Of a DNA stretch of 64,000 bases, positions 44,665 through 53,389 are shown piece after piece. Location: contig NZ_JAUXVR010000022.1 of NCBI RefSeq assembly GCF_030680395.1, positions 1 through 64,000 of the forward strand, read 5' to 3'. The stretch's first letter is position 1; each line of letters begins with the position of its first letter. Both the position numbers and the translations under genes were made by a program. Origin of the DNA: Methylobacter sp. (GTDB taxonomy: Bacteria > Pseudomonadota > Gammaproteobacteria > Methylococcales > Methylomonadaceae). Below the pieces are notes generated by a model. It was given only the letters and a program-made list of their open reading frames with translations, was not told the DNA's origin and made no database searches.

Positions 44665-46284
44665 TTACCGCAAGGCATCAATCATCAACTGGCCCAACCG
44701 GGTTGGATGCAGAATTTTGGCAAAGGGCCGCATGGCTTGCTCCTCACCTTTTACAAAAACGAACACCGGCGTACTGGTATGGGTTCCGGTCGCCCAGACT
44801 ACCTGCTGGCTGACGGCTACAGCCTGCGCCAACAAGTTTTCTCGATTTTCTTTTTGATACACAAAAAACGCGCCGTTGACTTCTATTTTAGGCACAGTTT
44901 TCTCGCCCAGCGAGATATGCCCTGCCCGGTAAAACGGATTGGCTTCTGTTGCCAGAATTTTTACCGATTGCGCTTCGGTAATCTTAAATTCCGTGTAACG
45001 GTTAACCAGTTCAGTGAGTTTTAACGGTGTTTGCTGATCTTTAGGCAGCTTATCAAACAAGCTGAAAATATCGTGATAACTCAGTTGTTGTGCATAAATT
45101 TTATCCAATACTTCGGGGTTGCCGAAATTAAAGTTGGGCTGGAATAATGTCCCGTCAGCAAATGCGGCTCCCGGCAGACTATACGGCTTGGGGATGTTCA
45201 CACCGGAATAGCTAAAGCCGAAACCGCCTGTTTCATGATCGGCGGTCACTATAATCAATGTGTCCTGCCGGTTTTCCGCCCAATCCAGCACGGCATTCAA
45301 GGTGTCATTAAAACGCAGCATTTCATGTAGCAGCAGTCCGGTGTCATTGCGATGCGCGGCCCAATCGATTTGCCCGGATTCAATCATCAAGAAAAATCCC
45401 TGCTCGTTACGGTCAAGAATCTCCAGCGCCTGTACGGACATTTCTTTTAACGTCGGTTGAACATGCCGCGCATCGCCACGGTTTTGAGTTTCAACAATAC
45501 CGTTTGCCATGCCTGACTCAGCAAACAAGCCCAACGTTTTACCGGTGGCTTGGTCCAGTTGCACCTTGTTAAACGCCAGCATGTAACCTTTTTGTTGCGC
45601 GACGGTTAACAGGTTTTTGGCGTCCTTGCGCGATGATTTAATCCCAACGCTATTGTCCGTCAACCGTACCAATTGTTGATGCAGCTCGGAATTTTTATCA
45701 CCGGCCTGCTCGGGCAGCCAATAACTTAAACCGCCCGAGAACATCACATCGGCTCCAGTTGCCAGCAAATCTTCCGGAATGCTGTTTTCCTGGCTGCGGT
45801 GCGTCTGGTGTGCGGCAAAGGCGGCTGGGGTTGCATGCGTAATACGCGTATCTGAAACCAGGCCGGTTGATTTGCCCAGACGCCTGGCTTTTTCGATAAT
45901 GTTTTCCTGAGGATTGCCGTCTTTATCCAGACCCAGCATTTCCGCACAGGCAAACTTTCCGGTTGCCAATTGCGTTGCGGATGCGGCAGAATCTGTCACC
46001 AGCGTGTCGCCGGTATAGGTCATGGAAATACCCAGCCGACCCTGTTCCATCATACGGTCTAACGAGGTAGTACGGTTGACGATAACGCCGCGCTGGGCCT
46101 GTCTGGCATAAGACAATAATAATCCGACTTGTTGCGGCCCCATACCATCGCCAATAATCATGATGATATTTTTGGCCTTCGCGGCAGCCTGAGGCTTAAC
46201 GCTGGGCATGGTAGTGCAACTTAACAGCGCAGCGCTAATCAGGCAATAAGCGCACCCTTTTTGTATTGGTATTTTCATAACCAT
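44665..46284 (-). CDS. Lipoprotein alkaline phosphatase (PhoA superfamily)
   Basis: 539-residue phosphatase. The signal ends in a lipobox, AALLSC (Cys23), so it is probably anchored in the outer or inner membrane facing the periplasm. Metal and catalytic residues: Asp46 in IIGDGMGP, nucleophile Ser99 in VTDSAASATQ, ESGQIDWAAH and TADHETGGF, and a C-terminal TGTHTSTPVFVF. It releases phosphate from phosphate esters. A second start is at 46278. No pho box could be assigned with confidence. Confidence 0.93.
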   Translation of the reverse strand: MVMKIPIQKGCAYCLISAALLSCTTMPSVKPQAAAKAKNIIMIIGDGMGPQQVGLLLSYARQAQRGVIVNRTTSLDRMMEQGRLGISMTYTGDTLVTDSAASATQLATGKFACAEMLGLDKDGNPQENIIEKARRLGKSTGLVSDTRITHATPAAFAAHQTHRSQENSIPEDLLATGADVMFSGGLSYWLPEQAGDKNSELHQQLVRLTDNSVGIKSSRKDAKNLLTVAQQKGYMLAFNKVQLDQATGKTLGLFAESGMANGIVETQNRGDARHVQPTLKEMSVQALEILDRNEQGFFLMIESGQIDWAAHRNDTGLLLHEMLRFNDTLNAVLDWAENRQDTLIIVTADHETGGFGFSYSGVNIPKPYSLPGAAFADGTLFQPNFNFGNPEVLDKIYAQQLSYHDIFSLFDKLPKDQQTPLKLTELVNRYTEFKITEAQSVKILATEANPFYRAGHISLGEKTVPKIEVNGAFFVYQKENRENLLAQAVAVSQQVVWATGTHTSTPVFVFVKGEEQAMRPFAKILHPTRLGQLMIDALR

Positions 46285-46485
46285 TCGTTTTTTTTAACCG
46301 GATTGCGTTTTATATCAAAAGAAAAAAATGAGGGATTCGAGCCACACCAGATCAACCGGGTAAGATTAGAAAGCCGCCGTTTTATCACAAATATGACTGA
46401 TAATGCGCTAGCATTATTTTTCGCTTCATTGACCTTCAAGCTCCCTTACTGGATAATCGGAAAATTATAACCGGAAGATCATTTA

Positions 46486-47502
46486 ATGAATAATACGATG
46501 AAGTTCGTTGTTTCTTATCCTCAAACTAACTGGGACTATGTAAAGTTTCGATTAAACAGAATAATTAAAGGTGCGGATCGCTCTAATGATGTCTTTAGCG
46601 GCTCTCCCGGAGGCAAAATTGAACTGTTTGAGCATAACGGCGAGCTGGGAGGCATTAAATCACTGGGCAGTTATCATCCGGTCAAACCTTTTGGCATGCA
46701 ATATGTTGCCGGCGAAGGACTGTATTTTATTACCGGATTACCGTGTTGCAAGGACGGCGTTGCTGGTGACGAACATATTGCCAGACTCAATGATAAAGGC
46801 GAAATCGACCTGGAAATACGCAGCCCATTACTCACGCAGGTTCGCTCATTGCGTCGAACCGATAAGGGTTTATTGGTCACAGCCAGCGGCATCGATGCGT
46901 TATTGGAGTTTGATTTAGACGGCAATCTCATCTGGTCTTGGTGGGGCACAGAGCAGGGTTACGACCAAGCTCACGGTGGCGGTACGCGAGTAATCGATAA
47001 GCAACAGGATCACCGACTTAAAAATTATCCCGGCCGGTTACAAACGACTCATCTCAACTCCGCCATCGTCGATCCTTATGACCCGACAAAAATTCTGACT
47101 ATTTTATTTTATCAAGGGATAGTCGTCAGAATTGACAGAGATACATTAAAGCATGAAATTGTAATCAGGGACTTAAACGGCGCCCACCACATTCGCCCTC
47201 ATTCCATGGGTTATATGCTATCGAATTCGCGTAAAGGCGAAGTATTGTTGTTTGATAAAAACTTTATTCTTCAAAAAAGAGTTCCCGGCACAAGTCGTTA
47301 TTACCCGGTCAAATGGGTACAAGATGCGATTGAAACACCTTTTGGCACGTATTTGATAGCTGATTGCAATTCTTTTAAATTGCGTGAACGCAATCAGGCA
47401 GGGAAAGAAAAAAGCTATAACACCCATATGCCTAACAGGATTTTTCAAATCGAACCGGTGGCAGACAGCTTTAGCTTTGCTTGCATGGATACCGGTAAGT
47501 AG
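46486..47502 (+). CDS. Beta-propeller-like protein, unknown
   Basis: 338-residue protein with repeating beta-rich units like those of arylsulfotransferase or NHL propellers: NGELGGIKSLGSYHPVKPFG, GLYFITGLPCCKDG, GIDALLEFDLDGNLIWSWWG, LQTTHLNSAIVDPYD, then HSMGYMLSNSRKGEVLLFDK. The GNLIWSW motif and the His-rich middle (HLNS, HHIRPHS) resemble arylsulfotransferases, but the protein is short and has no signal peptide. Function not assigned. GGAAG eight bases upstream supports the ATG at 46486. Confidence 0.7.
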   Translation: MNNTMKFVVSYPQTNWDYVKFRLNRIIKGADRSNDVFSGSPGGKIELFEHNGELGGIKSLGSYHPVKPFGMQYVAGEGLYFITGLPCCKDGVAGDEHIARLNDKGEIDLEIRSPLLTQVRSLRRTDKGLLVTASGIDALLEFDLDGNLIWSWWGTEQGYDQAHGGGTRVIDKQQDHRLKNYPGRLQTTHLNSAIVDPYDPTKILTILFYQGIVVRIDRDTLKHEIVIRDLNGAHHIRPHSMGYMLSNSRKGEVLLFDKNFILQKRVPGTSRYYPVKWVQDAIETPFGTYLIADCNSFKLRERNQAGKEKSYNTHMPNRIFQIEPVADSFSFACMDTGK

Positions 47503-47654
47503 CATGCGCGCGACGAGACTATAGTATGGATAGAATTCCCCTAATATCTCACCACCATATGACTTATGGCGCAGGTACGACCCCACGGACGGGGAGGTAG
47601 AACAACATCGGAGCAGTGACCGGGAAACTTAAGCTTTATCCAAAATAAATATTT

Positions 47655-48596
47655 TCAGTTTTGTTTGATACAGAAATCCCCAGCGCATCGATTTACCTCA
47701 ACGGTAATATGGGACAGCTTGTTAACACCTCCGCGAAACTCCTTTAATAACTCCTTGTAATATTCCGGTGCTTGGGGATCATGCGACACTATAGAAATGA
47801 TTATTGCAAAATGTCCGGGACTTACCCGCCAGATATGCAAGTCTGAAATACGATTGTCGGCGTCACTTTCTATTTTTTCCTTGATAGCCAATTTATATTT
47901 CAACGCGATGCTTTCATCCAGTAAAACCGGACTGGTCTCTCTCATCAAAGAATAGGACCATTGCACAATAATCAACGCACCAACAATGCCCATAACCGGA
48001 TCCAACCAGCTCCAGCCATAATATTTGCCTAATACCAGCGCGATAATGGCCAGCACTGAAGTCAACGCATCGGCAAGAACATGCAGATATGCCGCTTTGA
48101 GATTATGATCATGACTGTGGCCATGAGCGTGATCATGGTCGTGGTGATCCTTAAGCAGAAGCGCGCAAATCAAATTAATAAACAGGCCGAAACCAGCAAC
48201 GGCGATAGCCTCATTAAAATGAATTATATGCGGATGAACTATGCGCTGTCCCGACTCGATCAACATTATCAAGGCTACAACGCCCAACACAACAGAACTG
48301 GTATATCCCCCTAAAACACCCACTTTTCCAGAGCTAAACGCAAAGGTCTGGTCATGCGCATGAACGCGGGAATAGCGATAAGCAATGATGGCGATCATGA
48401 AAGCGGCAACATGCGTCCCCATATGCCAGCCATCGGCAAGCAGCGCCATCGATCCAAACAGAATGCCTGCCGCTATTTCCAGCAGCATAGTTAAAAAGGT
48501 AAGGACAAGAACCTGCTTGGTTCGCCGCTCCCCTTTCTTGCTAGTGACGGAGAAGTCGTGCTCGTGCTTCAGAAGGTTTAATGTACGCGTATGCAT
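47655..48596 (-). CDS. dmeF: CDF cation efflux protein DmeF
   Basis: 313-residue cation diffusion facilitator with six membrane helices. First helix carries GSMALLADGWHMGTHVAAF, matching DmeF (Co2+/Ni2+ efflux). A His-rich loop (KDHHDHDHAHGHSHDHN, about residue 148) lies between helices four and five. The C-terminal cytoplasmic domain ends with two cysteines (CAGDFCIKQ). No dmeR-type regulator gene is next to it, although the two are often paired elsewhere. Confidence 0.9.
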   Translation of the reverse strand: MHTRTLNLLKHEHDFSVTSKKGERRTKQVLVLTFLTMLLEIAAGILFGSMALLADGWHMGTHVAAFMIAIIAYRYSRVHAHDQTFAFSSGKVGVLGGYTSSVVLGVVALIMLIESGQRIVHPHIIHFNEAIAVAGFGLFINLICALLLKDHHDHDHAHGHSHDHNLKAAYLHVLADALTSVLAIIALVLGKYYGWSWLDPVMGIVGALIIVQWSYSLMRETSPVLLDESIALKYKLAIKEKIESDADNRISDLHIWRVSPGHFAIIISIVSHDPQAPEYYKELLKEFRGGVNKLSHITVEVNRCAGDFCIKQN

Positions 48597-48700
48597 ATAA
48601 GAAACAGCAATGATTGGGAAAATTCTATTTTATAGAATAATTACTGTTTTTGATAAAGATTATTCCGTCATACCTGACGCCAAAACAAAACTGACAGGCA

Positions 48701-48735
48701 TAAAAAAGGGTTATCATTTCTGATAACCCTTTTAT
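48701..48735 (-). terminator. Terminator after downstream tRNA-Glu
   Basis: On the minus strand AAGGGTTATCA pairs with TGATAACCCTT around a short loop and is followed by TTTTTAT. A strong intrinsic terminator four bases after the tRNA-Glu gene. It separates the tRNA genes from dmeF. Confidence 0.88.
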
Positions 48736-48738
48736 TAA

Positions 48739-48814
48739 TGGCGTCCCCAGGGGGGTTCGAACCCCCGTTACCGCCGTGAAAGGGCGGTGTCCTAGGCCAC
48801 TAGACGATGGGGAC
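48739..48814 (-). tRNA. tRNA-Glu (TTC), copy 2
   Basis: 76-nt cloverleaf including an encoded CCA end. Acceptor arm GTCCCCA pairs with TGGGGAC, anticodon stem-loop CCGCCCTTTCACGGCGG gives anticodon TTC, T-arm GGGGGTTCGAACCCCC. Identical to the copy 118 bp upstream. Bracketed by two intrinsic terminators. Confidence 0.97.
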
Positions 48815-48903
48815 TAAAACTGGTTTAGTCAGCCTACACTTAACTGTAAATCATATTGCTGCTTTTTATGTCCTAAAAACTATAAAAAGACAACTTCGTA
48901 AAA

Positions 48904-48928
48904 AAAGGCCTATACATATAGGCCTTAA
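48904..48928 (-). terminator. Terminator between the two tRNA-Glu genes
   Basis: On the minus strand AAGGCCTATA pairs with TATAGGCCTT and is followed by TTTTTAC. It lies four bases after the upstream tRNA-Glu, so most transcription from the tRNA-Ala side should end here and copy 2 probably needs its own promoter in 48815-48900. Confidence 0.87.
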
Positions 48929-48932
48929 TATA

Positions 48933-49008
48933 TGGCGTCCCCAGGGGGGTTCGAACCCCCGTTACCGCCGTGAAAGGGCGGTGTCCTAGGCCACTAGACG
49001 ATGGGGAC
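48933..49008 (-). tRNA. tRNA-Glu (TTC), copy 1
   Basis: Same 76-nt sequence as the copy at 48739, with encoded CCA and anticodon TTC. It follows tRNA-Ala by 22 bp and probably shares its transcript. gltX, whose product charges this tRNA, lies just upstream. Confidence 0.97.
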
Positions 49009-49030
49009 TAGAACTGATTTACCAACTTTT

Positions 49031-49106
49031 TGGTGGAGCCAAGCGGGATCGAACCGCTGACCTCAACACTGCCAGTGTTGCGCTCTCCCAATTGAGCTAT
49101 GGCCCC
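49031..49106 (-). tRNA. tRNA-Ala (GGC)
   Basis: 76-nt cloverleaf with encoded CCA. Acceptor GGGGCCA/TGGCTCC, D-arm AGCTCAATTGGGAGAGC, anticodon stem-loop AACACTGGCAGTGTT giving GGC, T-arm AGCGGTTCGATCCCGCT. It is 47 bp downstream of the gltX stop codon on the same strand. Confidence 0.97.
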
Positions 49107-49153
49107 TAAGTTGAGAACCGGCATTGTACAGTAATTACTTATTCTGTCCAATA

Positions 49154-50557
49154 TTAATTTAAGTTTTTTATATGATTTATGGCTCGCTGTATTCTGGCCA
49201 AGGTTTTTCCCTTGCCCAACAACGACAAGGTTATATCGATTGCCGGTGAAACCGCTGAGCCGCAAACTGCGACGCGCAAAGGCTGAGCTACTTTACCCAG
49301 ACCCAGGCCCATGGCTTCGGCAAGATTCACCACAATCTGGTGCAGCGCCTCGCCCTGCCATTCTGTCACAGCTGCAAATTCATCACGCAACTGCGCCAAA
49401 ACCTCGTCCGAACCTGGAGTGAAATTCTTTTTAGCCGCCTTTTCATCGTACACATCGAAATCCTTATAGAAATAAACGCTGGCAGCCGCTATTTCAACCA
49501 GTGTTTTGCAGCGTTCCCGTTGTGCCTTGACCATATCGACAAGACTGGGTCCTTCGGAAGGATCGATGCCCAGTTCGCCCATGTGCCAGCTTAAATGACG
49601 CGCCACATGAGCCGGATCGCTATTCATAATGTAATGATGATTCAGCCATAACAGCTTTTCGGTATTGAATGTAGATGCAGACACATTGACATTTTCCAAC
49701 GCAAAATGCTCGACCATTTCATCAATCGAAAAAATCTCCTGATCCCCATGCGACCAACCCAGACGCACCAGATAATTCAACAAAGCATCAGGCAAGTAGC
49801 CGTCGTCACGAAACTGCATCACACTGACAGCACCGTGGCGCTTAGACAATCTGGCGCCATCAGACCCCAAAATCATCGGTAAATGCGCGTATTTGGGTAG
49901 TTCCGCACCCAAAGCCTTAAGAATATTCATCTGCCTTGGCGTGTTATTAATATGATCATCGCCGCGTATGACGTGCGTGACCTTCATATCCATATCGTCA
50001 ACCACCACCGTCAAATTATAGGTAGGCGTGCCGTCTCCTCTGGCGATAATCAAATCATCCAGCTCTTTATTGGCAACAACAATATCGCCTTTAATCAAGT
50101 CGGGAATTGTTACTACGCCGTCAATCGGATTTTTAAAGCGGATGACCGCTTCCCGATCATTTTTAGGCCCCGCCAAATCCCTGCACTTGCCGTTATAGCG
50201 CGGCTTTTCCTTATTAGCCATTTGCTCGGTACGCAACTGTTCCAGCTCTTCTTTACTACAATAGCAATAATAGGCGTCGCCCTGATCCAGCAACTGCTGA
50301 ATAATCTCCTTATACCGATCGAAATGATGGGTCTGATAAAAAGGCCCTTCATCATATTCCAGGCCTAACCAGGTCATACCTTCCAAAATGGCATCGACCG
50401 ATTCCTGCGTGGATCGCTCCAGATCGGTATCTTCGATCCTTAAAATAAACTTTCCGCCATGCTTGCGCGCGTAAAGCCAGGAAAACAAGGCAGTGCGCGC
50501 GCCGCCTACATGCAGATAACCCGTTGGACTCGGGGCAAAACGTGTTTTTATACTCAT
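49154..50557 (-). CDS. gltX: Glutamyl-tRNA synthetase
   Basis: 467-residue class I synthetase that joins glutamate to tRNA-Glu. The HIGH-type motif is in [24 protein letters not shown] and the KMSKS-type motif is [12 protein letters not shown]. Full length for a bacterial GltX. The tRNA-Ala and two tRNA-Glu genes follow on the same strand, so enzyme and substrate genes sit together. The Sel1 protein gene ends seven bases upstream of the ATG. Confidence 0.96.
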   Translation of the reverse strand: MSIKTRFAPSPTGYLHVGGARTALFSWLYARKHGGKFILRIEDTDLERSTQESVDAILEGMTWLGLEYDEGPFYQTHHFDRYKEIIQQLLDQGDAYYCYCSKEELEQLRTEQMANKEKPRYNGKCRDLAGPKNDREAVIRFKNPIDGVVTIPDLIKGDIVVANKELDDLIIARGDGTPTYNLTVVVDDMDMKVTHVIRGDDHINNTPRQMNILKALGAELPKYAHLPMILGSDGARLSKRHGAVSVMQFRDDGYLPDALLNYLVRLGWSHGDQEIFSIDEMVEHFALENVNVSASTFNTEKLLWLNHHYIMNSDPAHVARHLSWHMGELGIDPSEGPSLVDMVKAQRERCKTLVEIAAASVYFYKDFDVYDEKAAKKNFTPGSDEVLAQLRDEFAAVTEWQGEALHQIVVNLAEAMGLGLGKVAQPLRVAVCGSAVSPAIDITLSLLGKGKTLARIQRAINHIKNLN

Positions 50558-50563
50558 TTGATA

Positions 50564-51025
50564 TTATTTCGTTAGTAAGATTTTGTTAGCGTACTCTGTC
50601 GGGATTTGCTTGGAAGCGCTTAAACGCATCGCTTGATAATTAAAAGCCACCGCTCCCTTGGCGGCGGCATTTTTGCCTAAAATAGCCAGTGAAGGACCAT
50701 GTCCTTGAGCTGCGGCTTTTTCGTACCATGCTGTCGCTATTTTAACATCGTTTTTCACACCCATGCCGCGGTCATACAATGCAGCCATGATCACTTCGGC
50801 TTCAATAAAGCCCTGATTTGCCGATTTTAGCATCCACTCCGCTGCTTTTTGCTCATCCGTTTCAACACCATTACGGCCTAATAAATACATCGCCCCCAGC
50901 TTGGCTTGAGCCTCTGCATTGCCTTGCATTGCAGACTGCCGAACATCATCCTGCGATGGCTGCTGCTGAGCTTGTACGCCGGGACAAAGCGACAACAAAA
51001 AAGCTAGAATAAATAATTTGGACAT
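50564..51025 (-). CDS. Sel1-repeat periplasmic protein
   Basis: 153-residue protein with a signal peptide (MSKLFILAFLLSLCPGVQAQ) and two to three Sel1-type tetratricopeptide repeats (AEAQAKLGAMYLLGRNGVETDEQKAAEWMLKSANQG, then a second unit AEVIMAALYDRGMGVKNDVKIATAWYEKAAAQG). Such proteins act as binding scaffolds; the partner is unknown. The ATG at 51025 has GGAG eight bases upstream. It ends six bases before gltX, so the two are probably co-transcribed. Confidence 0.85.
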   Translation of the reverse strand: MSKLFILAFLLSLCPGVQAQQQPSQDDVRQSAMQGNAEAQAKLGAMYLLGRNGVETDEQKAAEWMLKSANQGFIEAEVIMAALYDRGMGVKNDVKIATAWYEKAAAQGHGPSLAILGKNAAAKGAVAFNYQAMRLSASKQIPTEYANKILLTK

Positions 51026-51360
51026 CAATGTAACTCCCTTTTACTTTAATTGAAAAGCCCGCATTATTTCATGCCGAGGGTTAAAGATAAATTATCCTCG
51101 GTACTATCGACCCATACCGTCATCAAAAATCAACTGTTGTTAAAAGTTAGCAAGCATTAACCGACATTCAGCTATAAGTTCTTCCGCTAGGTGTTAGCAC
51201 TGATTTCATGAACAGCTTGTTTCTTATACCCTGTGGCTGTTACTACCGTCCCAACTGATTACTTTAGGCTTATCTATTCAAGACAATATTAGGATCAATG
51301 CCGATGGTTACTATATAACATTACGTCATCTTAAACGATTTGGTTACAAGGAGATATTTC
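51026..51360. promoter_or_regulatory. Divergent intergenic region, Sel1 / VWA-OmpA genes
   Basis: 335 bp with no supported gene. It must hold the promoters for the two divergent genes. An A/T-rich block (TACTATATAACAT near 51308) could be a -10 region for the plus-strand gene, and AAGGAG at 51347-51352 is a good ribosome site for it. No clear operator was found. Confidence 0.4.
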
Positions 51361-52548
51361 ATGAAAAAAGCACTTATCATTACAGCAGCTATTACAAGCG
51401 TCCTTATGTCGGGTTGCGCCTCGCAGCCGGTAAGCACTTTCGAAAGCTTTCATCCTCAAGACCTAAACAGCTTGGTCTCTTCAGGATACTATATACAAAA
51501 AGCCGATAACTTCTTTGTCATCAATGATTCTTCATCATCAATGGCAGAAAATTATCTGGGTACCGGCTACCCGGCTCAACCCTCCCCTACAAAATTATCC
51601 GTTGAAAAAGAAATCCTGAACAGGATAAACCTGACCATTCCCGATCTGAAGCTGACTTCCAGCATCCGCAGTTTCGGTTTCGGTCCTTGTCTGGACTGGA
51701 AATTCACCCGGCTTAACATGCCTCCGATCCTCCACTCAAAAGCACCTTTCGGTAGCGGCATAGATACACTGACTTGCGCAAGCGGCGGGACACCGATGGA
51801 TAGCGGAATTGAAGAAACAACCGAAGACTTATCAGCCACGACGGGCAATATCGCTGTGCTGATCCTCAGCGATGGAGGGGTAGATAACGACCCTGTCCCA
51901 GCCGTTAAATCATTAAGACAACGGTATGGCGACAAACTATGCGTTTATACCGTCTGGGTAGGCAATGAACAGGACAAATACGGACAAAACCAATTAAGTC
52001 GACTTTCCGACTTTGGCGGTTGCGGCTTTGGCACCACTGCCGAACGGATTTCCAGCACCGACGGCATGACTAAATTTGTGCAAAGCATATTCTTAAAAGC
52101 CGGCACGCCGCCGGTTGCCGACTGCTCAACCCAAGATGATGATGCCGACGGCGTCAATAATTGCAATGATAAATGCCTTAATACCTTAAAAGGAGCCCAC
52201 GTTAACGCATTCGGCTGCTGGATTGTCGATATTAAGTTCGACAACGACAAAAGCAACATTAAACCTCAGTATTACCGTGAACTCGACAATGCCGTTACCG
52301 TCATCCAACAAAATCCCGGTGTAAACATTGAAGTACAAGGCCACACCAGCAGCACCGGCACAGTAAATTACAACCAGAGATTATCAGAGCGCAGGGCACT
52401 GGCCGTTAAAAACTATTTACATCGCAATATCCAAAACGGCGGAACATTGACTGCCCGTGGATACGGTTTAACCCAACCTATCGACACCAATGAGACCGAA
52501 GAAGGTCGCTCCAACAACCGCAGAGTGCAACTGGAAGTGCTTAAATAA
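51361..52548 (+). CDS. Outer-membrane lipoprotein with VWA and OmpA domains
   Basis: 395-residue lipoprotein. Lipobox LMSGC (Cys19). A von Willebrand A-like domain follows with a MIDAS-type motif VINDSSSSM (Asp56) and AVLILSDGG; then a calcium-type thrombospondin-3 stretch (QDDDADGVNNCNDKC) and a C-terminal OmpA domain that binds peptidoglycan (IKFDNDKSNIKPQYYREL to VEVQGHTSSTG and RLSERRALAVKNYL). The VWA-OmpA pairing suggests a metal-dependent binding module held near the cell wall. The ATG at 51361 is set by AAGGAG. Confidence 0.88.
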   Translation: MKKALIITAAITSVLMSGCASQPVSTFESFHPQDLNSLVSSGYYIQKADNFFVINDSSSSMAENYLGTGYPAQPSPTKLSVEKEILNRINLTIPDLKLTSSIRSFGFGPCLDWKFTRLNMPPILHSKAPFGSGIDTLTCASGGTPMDSGIEETTEDLSATTGNIAVLILSDGGVDNDPVPAVKSLRQRYGDKLCVYTVWVGNEQDKYGQNQLSRLSDFGGCGFGTTAERISSTDGMTKFVQSIFLKAGTPPVADCSTQDDDADGVNNCNDKCLNTLKGAHVNAFGCWIVDIKFDNDKSNIKPQYYRELDNAVTVIQQNPGVNIEVQGHTSSTGTVNYNQRLSERRALAVKNYLHRNIQNGGTLTARGYGLTQPIDTNETEEGRSNNRRVQLEVLK

Positions 52549-52609
52549 ACTTTATCTGATACTGTTCAACCGGAAACGCTTAAGTCATCAGGCGTTTCCA
52601 AATACAAAC

Positions 52610-52640
52610 AAGGGCGGGCGCCATTAACCCGCCCTTTTTA
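52610..52640 (+). terminator. Intrinsic terminator after VWA-OmpA gene
   Basis: AAGGGCGGG pairs with CCCGCCCTT around a nine-base loop and is followed by TTTTA. A second hairpin, GGAAACGC...GCGTTTCC at 52572-52599, lies before it. Together they insulate mxaD from the upstream gene. Confidence 0.88.
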
Positions 52641-52748
52641 TTGCCGACTTAAAAAAGAAAATTTCCCTGCCATTATCAGGAAAATCACTCAATACCTTTT
52701 GCCCGGATTTATGAATAATAAGCCATTTTAATTAATGGCATTAATGAC

Positions 52749-53279
52749 ATGACCCGTTTACCTTACCTGTTACTGAGTTTCCTGTTATTCCCCGTGACCT
52801 CTCTGGCTCACGGACCCACTCCGCAAAAAGCCAAAGAAAGCATCACTATTAATGCCCCTGTCGATGAGGTCTGGAATGCAATCAAGCAATTTGACGCCAT
52901 TGCAAACTGGCACCCTGATGTCAAAGCCAGTTCAGGCGATGGAAAAAACGCCTCCGACGGCACCAGAACCGTTACCCTGCAAAATGACGGACAACTGGTA
53001 GAGAGTCTGGATTTTTACAGCGATAAAGATCATGAATACAATTACCGTCTTAAAACCGAAAACGTAACGGCATTTCCGGTCGGCTCATACACCACCAACC
53101 TCCAGGTAACAGCCGGAACTGATACGAATACCAGCGTGGTTACGCTAAAAAGCCGTTTCTACCGTGGCGATAGCGGCAATACCCCGCCTGAAAGCTTGAA
53201 TGATGCAGCGGCAGTTAAAGCGATGAATGCGTTCTTTAAAAACGGTTTGATGGGACTAAAGCAAAAGCTGGAAAAATAA
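52749..53279 (+). CDS. mxaD: MxaD, periplasmic SRPBCC protein of methanol oxidation
   Basis: 176-residue protein with a signal peptide (MTRLPYLLLSFLLFPVTSLA) and an SRPBCC (START-like) domain: ITINAPVDEVWNAIKQFDAIANWHPDVKAS at its start, then a typical beta-sheet core and a C-terminal helix. In Methylobacterium, MxaD is a periplasmic protein that helps methanol dehydrogenase interact with cytochrome cL. There mxaD sits at the far end of the mxa cluster; here it precedes mxaF, with mxaB in between on the other strand. Identification rests on domain type plus location. Confidence 0.85.
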   Translation: MTRLPYLLLSFLLFPVTSLAHGPTPQKAKESITINAPVDEVWNAIKQFDAIANWHPDVKASSGDGKNASDGTRTVTLQNDGQLVESLDFYSDKDHEYNYRLKTENVTAFPVGSYTTNLQVTAGTDTNTSVVTLKSRFYRGDSGNTPPESLNDAAAVKAMNAFFKNGLMGLKQKLEK

Positions 53280-53286
53280 AGATATT

Positions 53287-53381
53287 ATAGGCAAAAGGCG
53301 AAAGGCAAATGACGAAAGATGTTTTCGCCCTTCGCCCTTCGCCCTTCGCCCTTCGCCTTTTGCCTTTTGCCTTTTGCCTAT
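53287..53381. repeat. Heptad array and inverted copies between mxaD and mxaB
   Basis: Four TTCGCCC copies, one TTCGCC and three TTTTGCC copies (53324-53378). Upstream, 53287-53313 holds inverted partial copies (ATAGGCAAAAGGCGAAAGGC), so ATAGGCAAAAGGC can pair with GCCTTTTGCCTAT at the far end. It lies in the 110-bp gap between convergent genes and may act as a two-way terminator. Related to the array at 31534. Confidence 0.88.
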
Positions 53382-53389
53382 TATCATGA

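Noticed and set aside
48739-49106. Integration site of a mobile island at the tRNA genes
   Set aside because: No integrase, no partial tRNA copy and no compositional change next to the tRNA genes; the second tRNA-Glu is complete.
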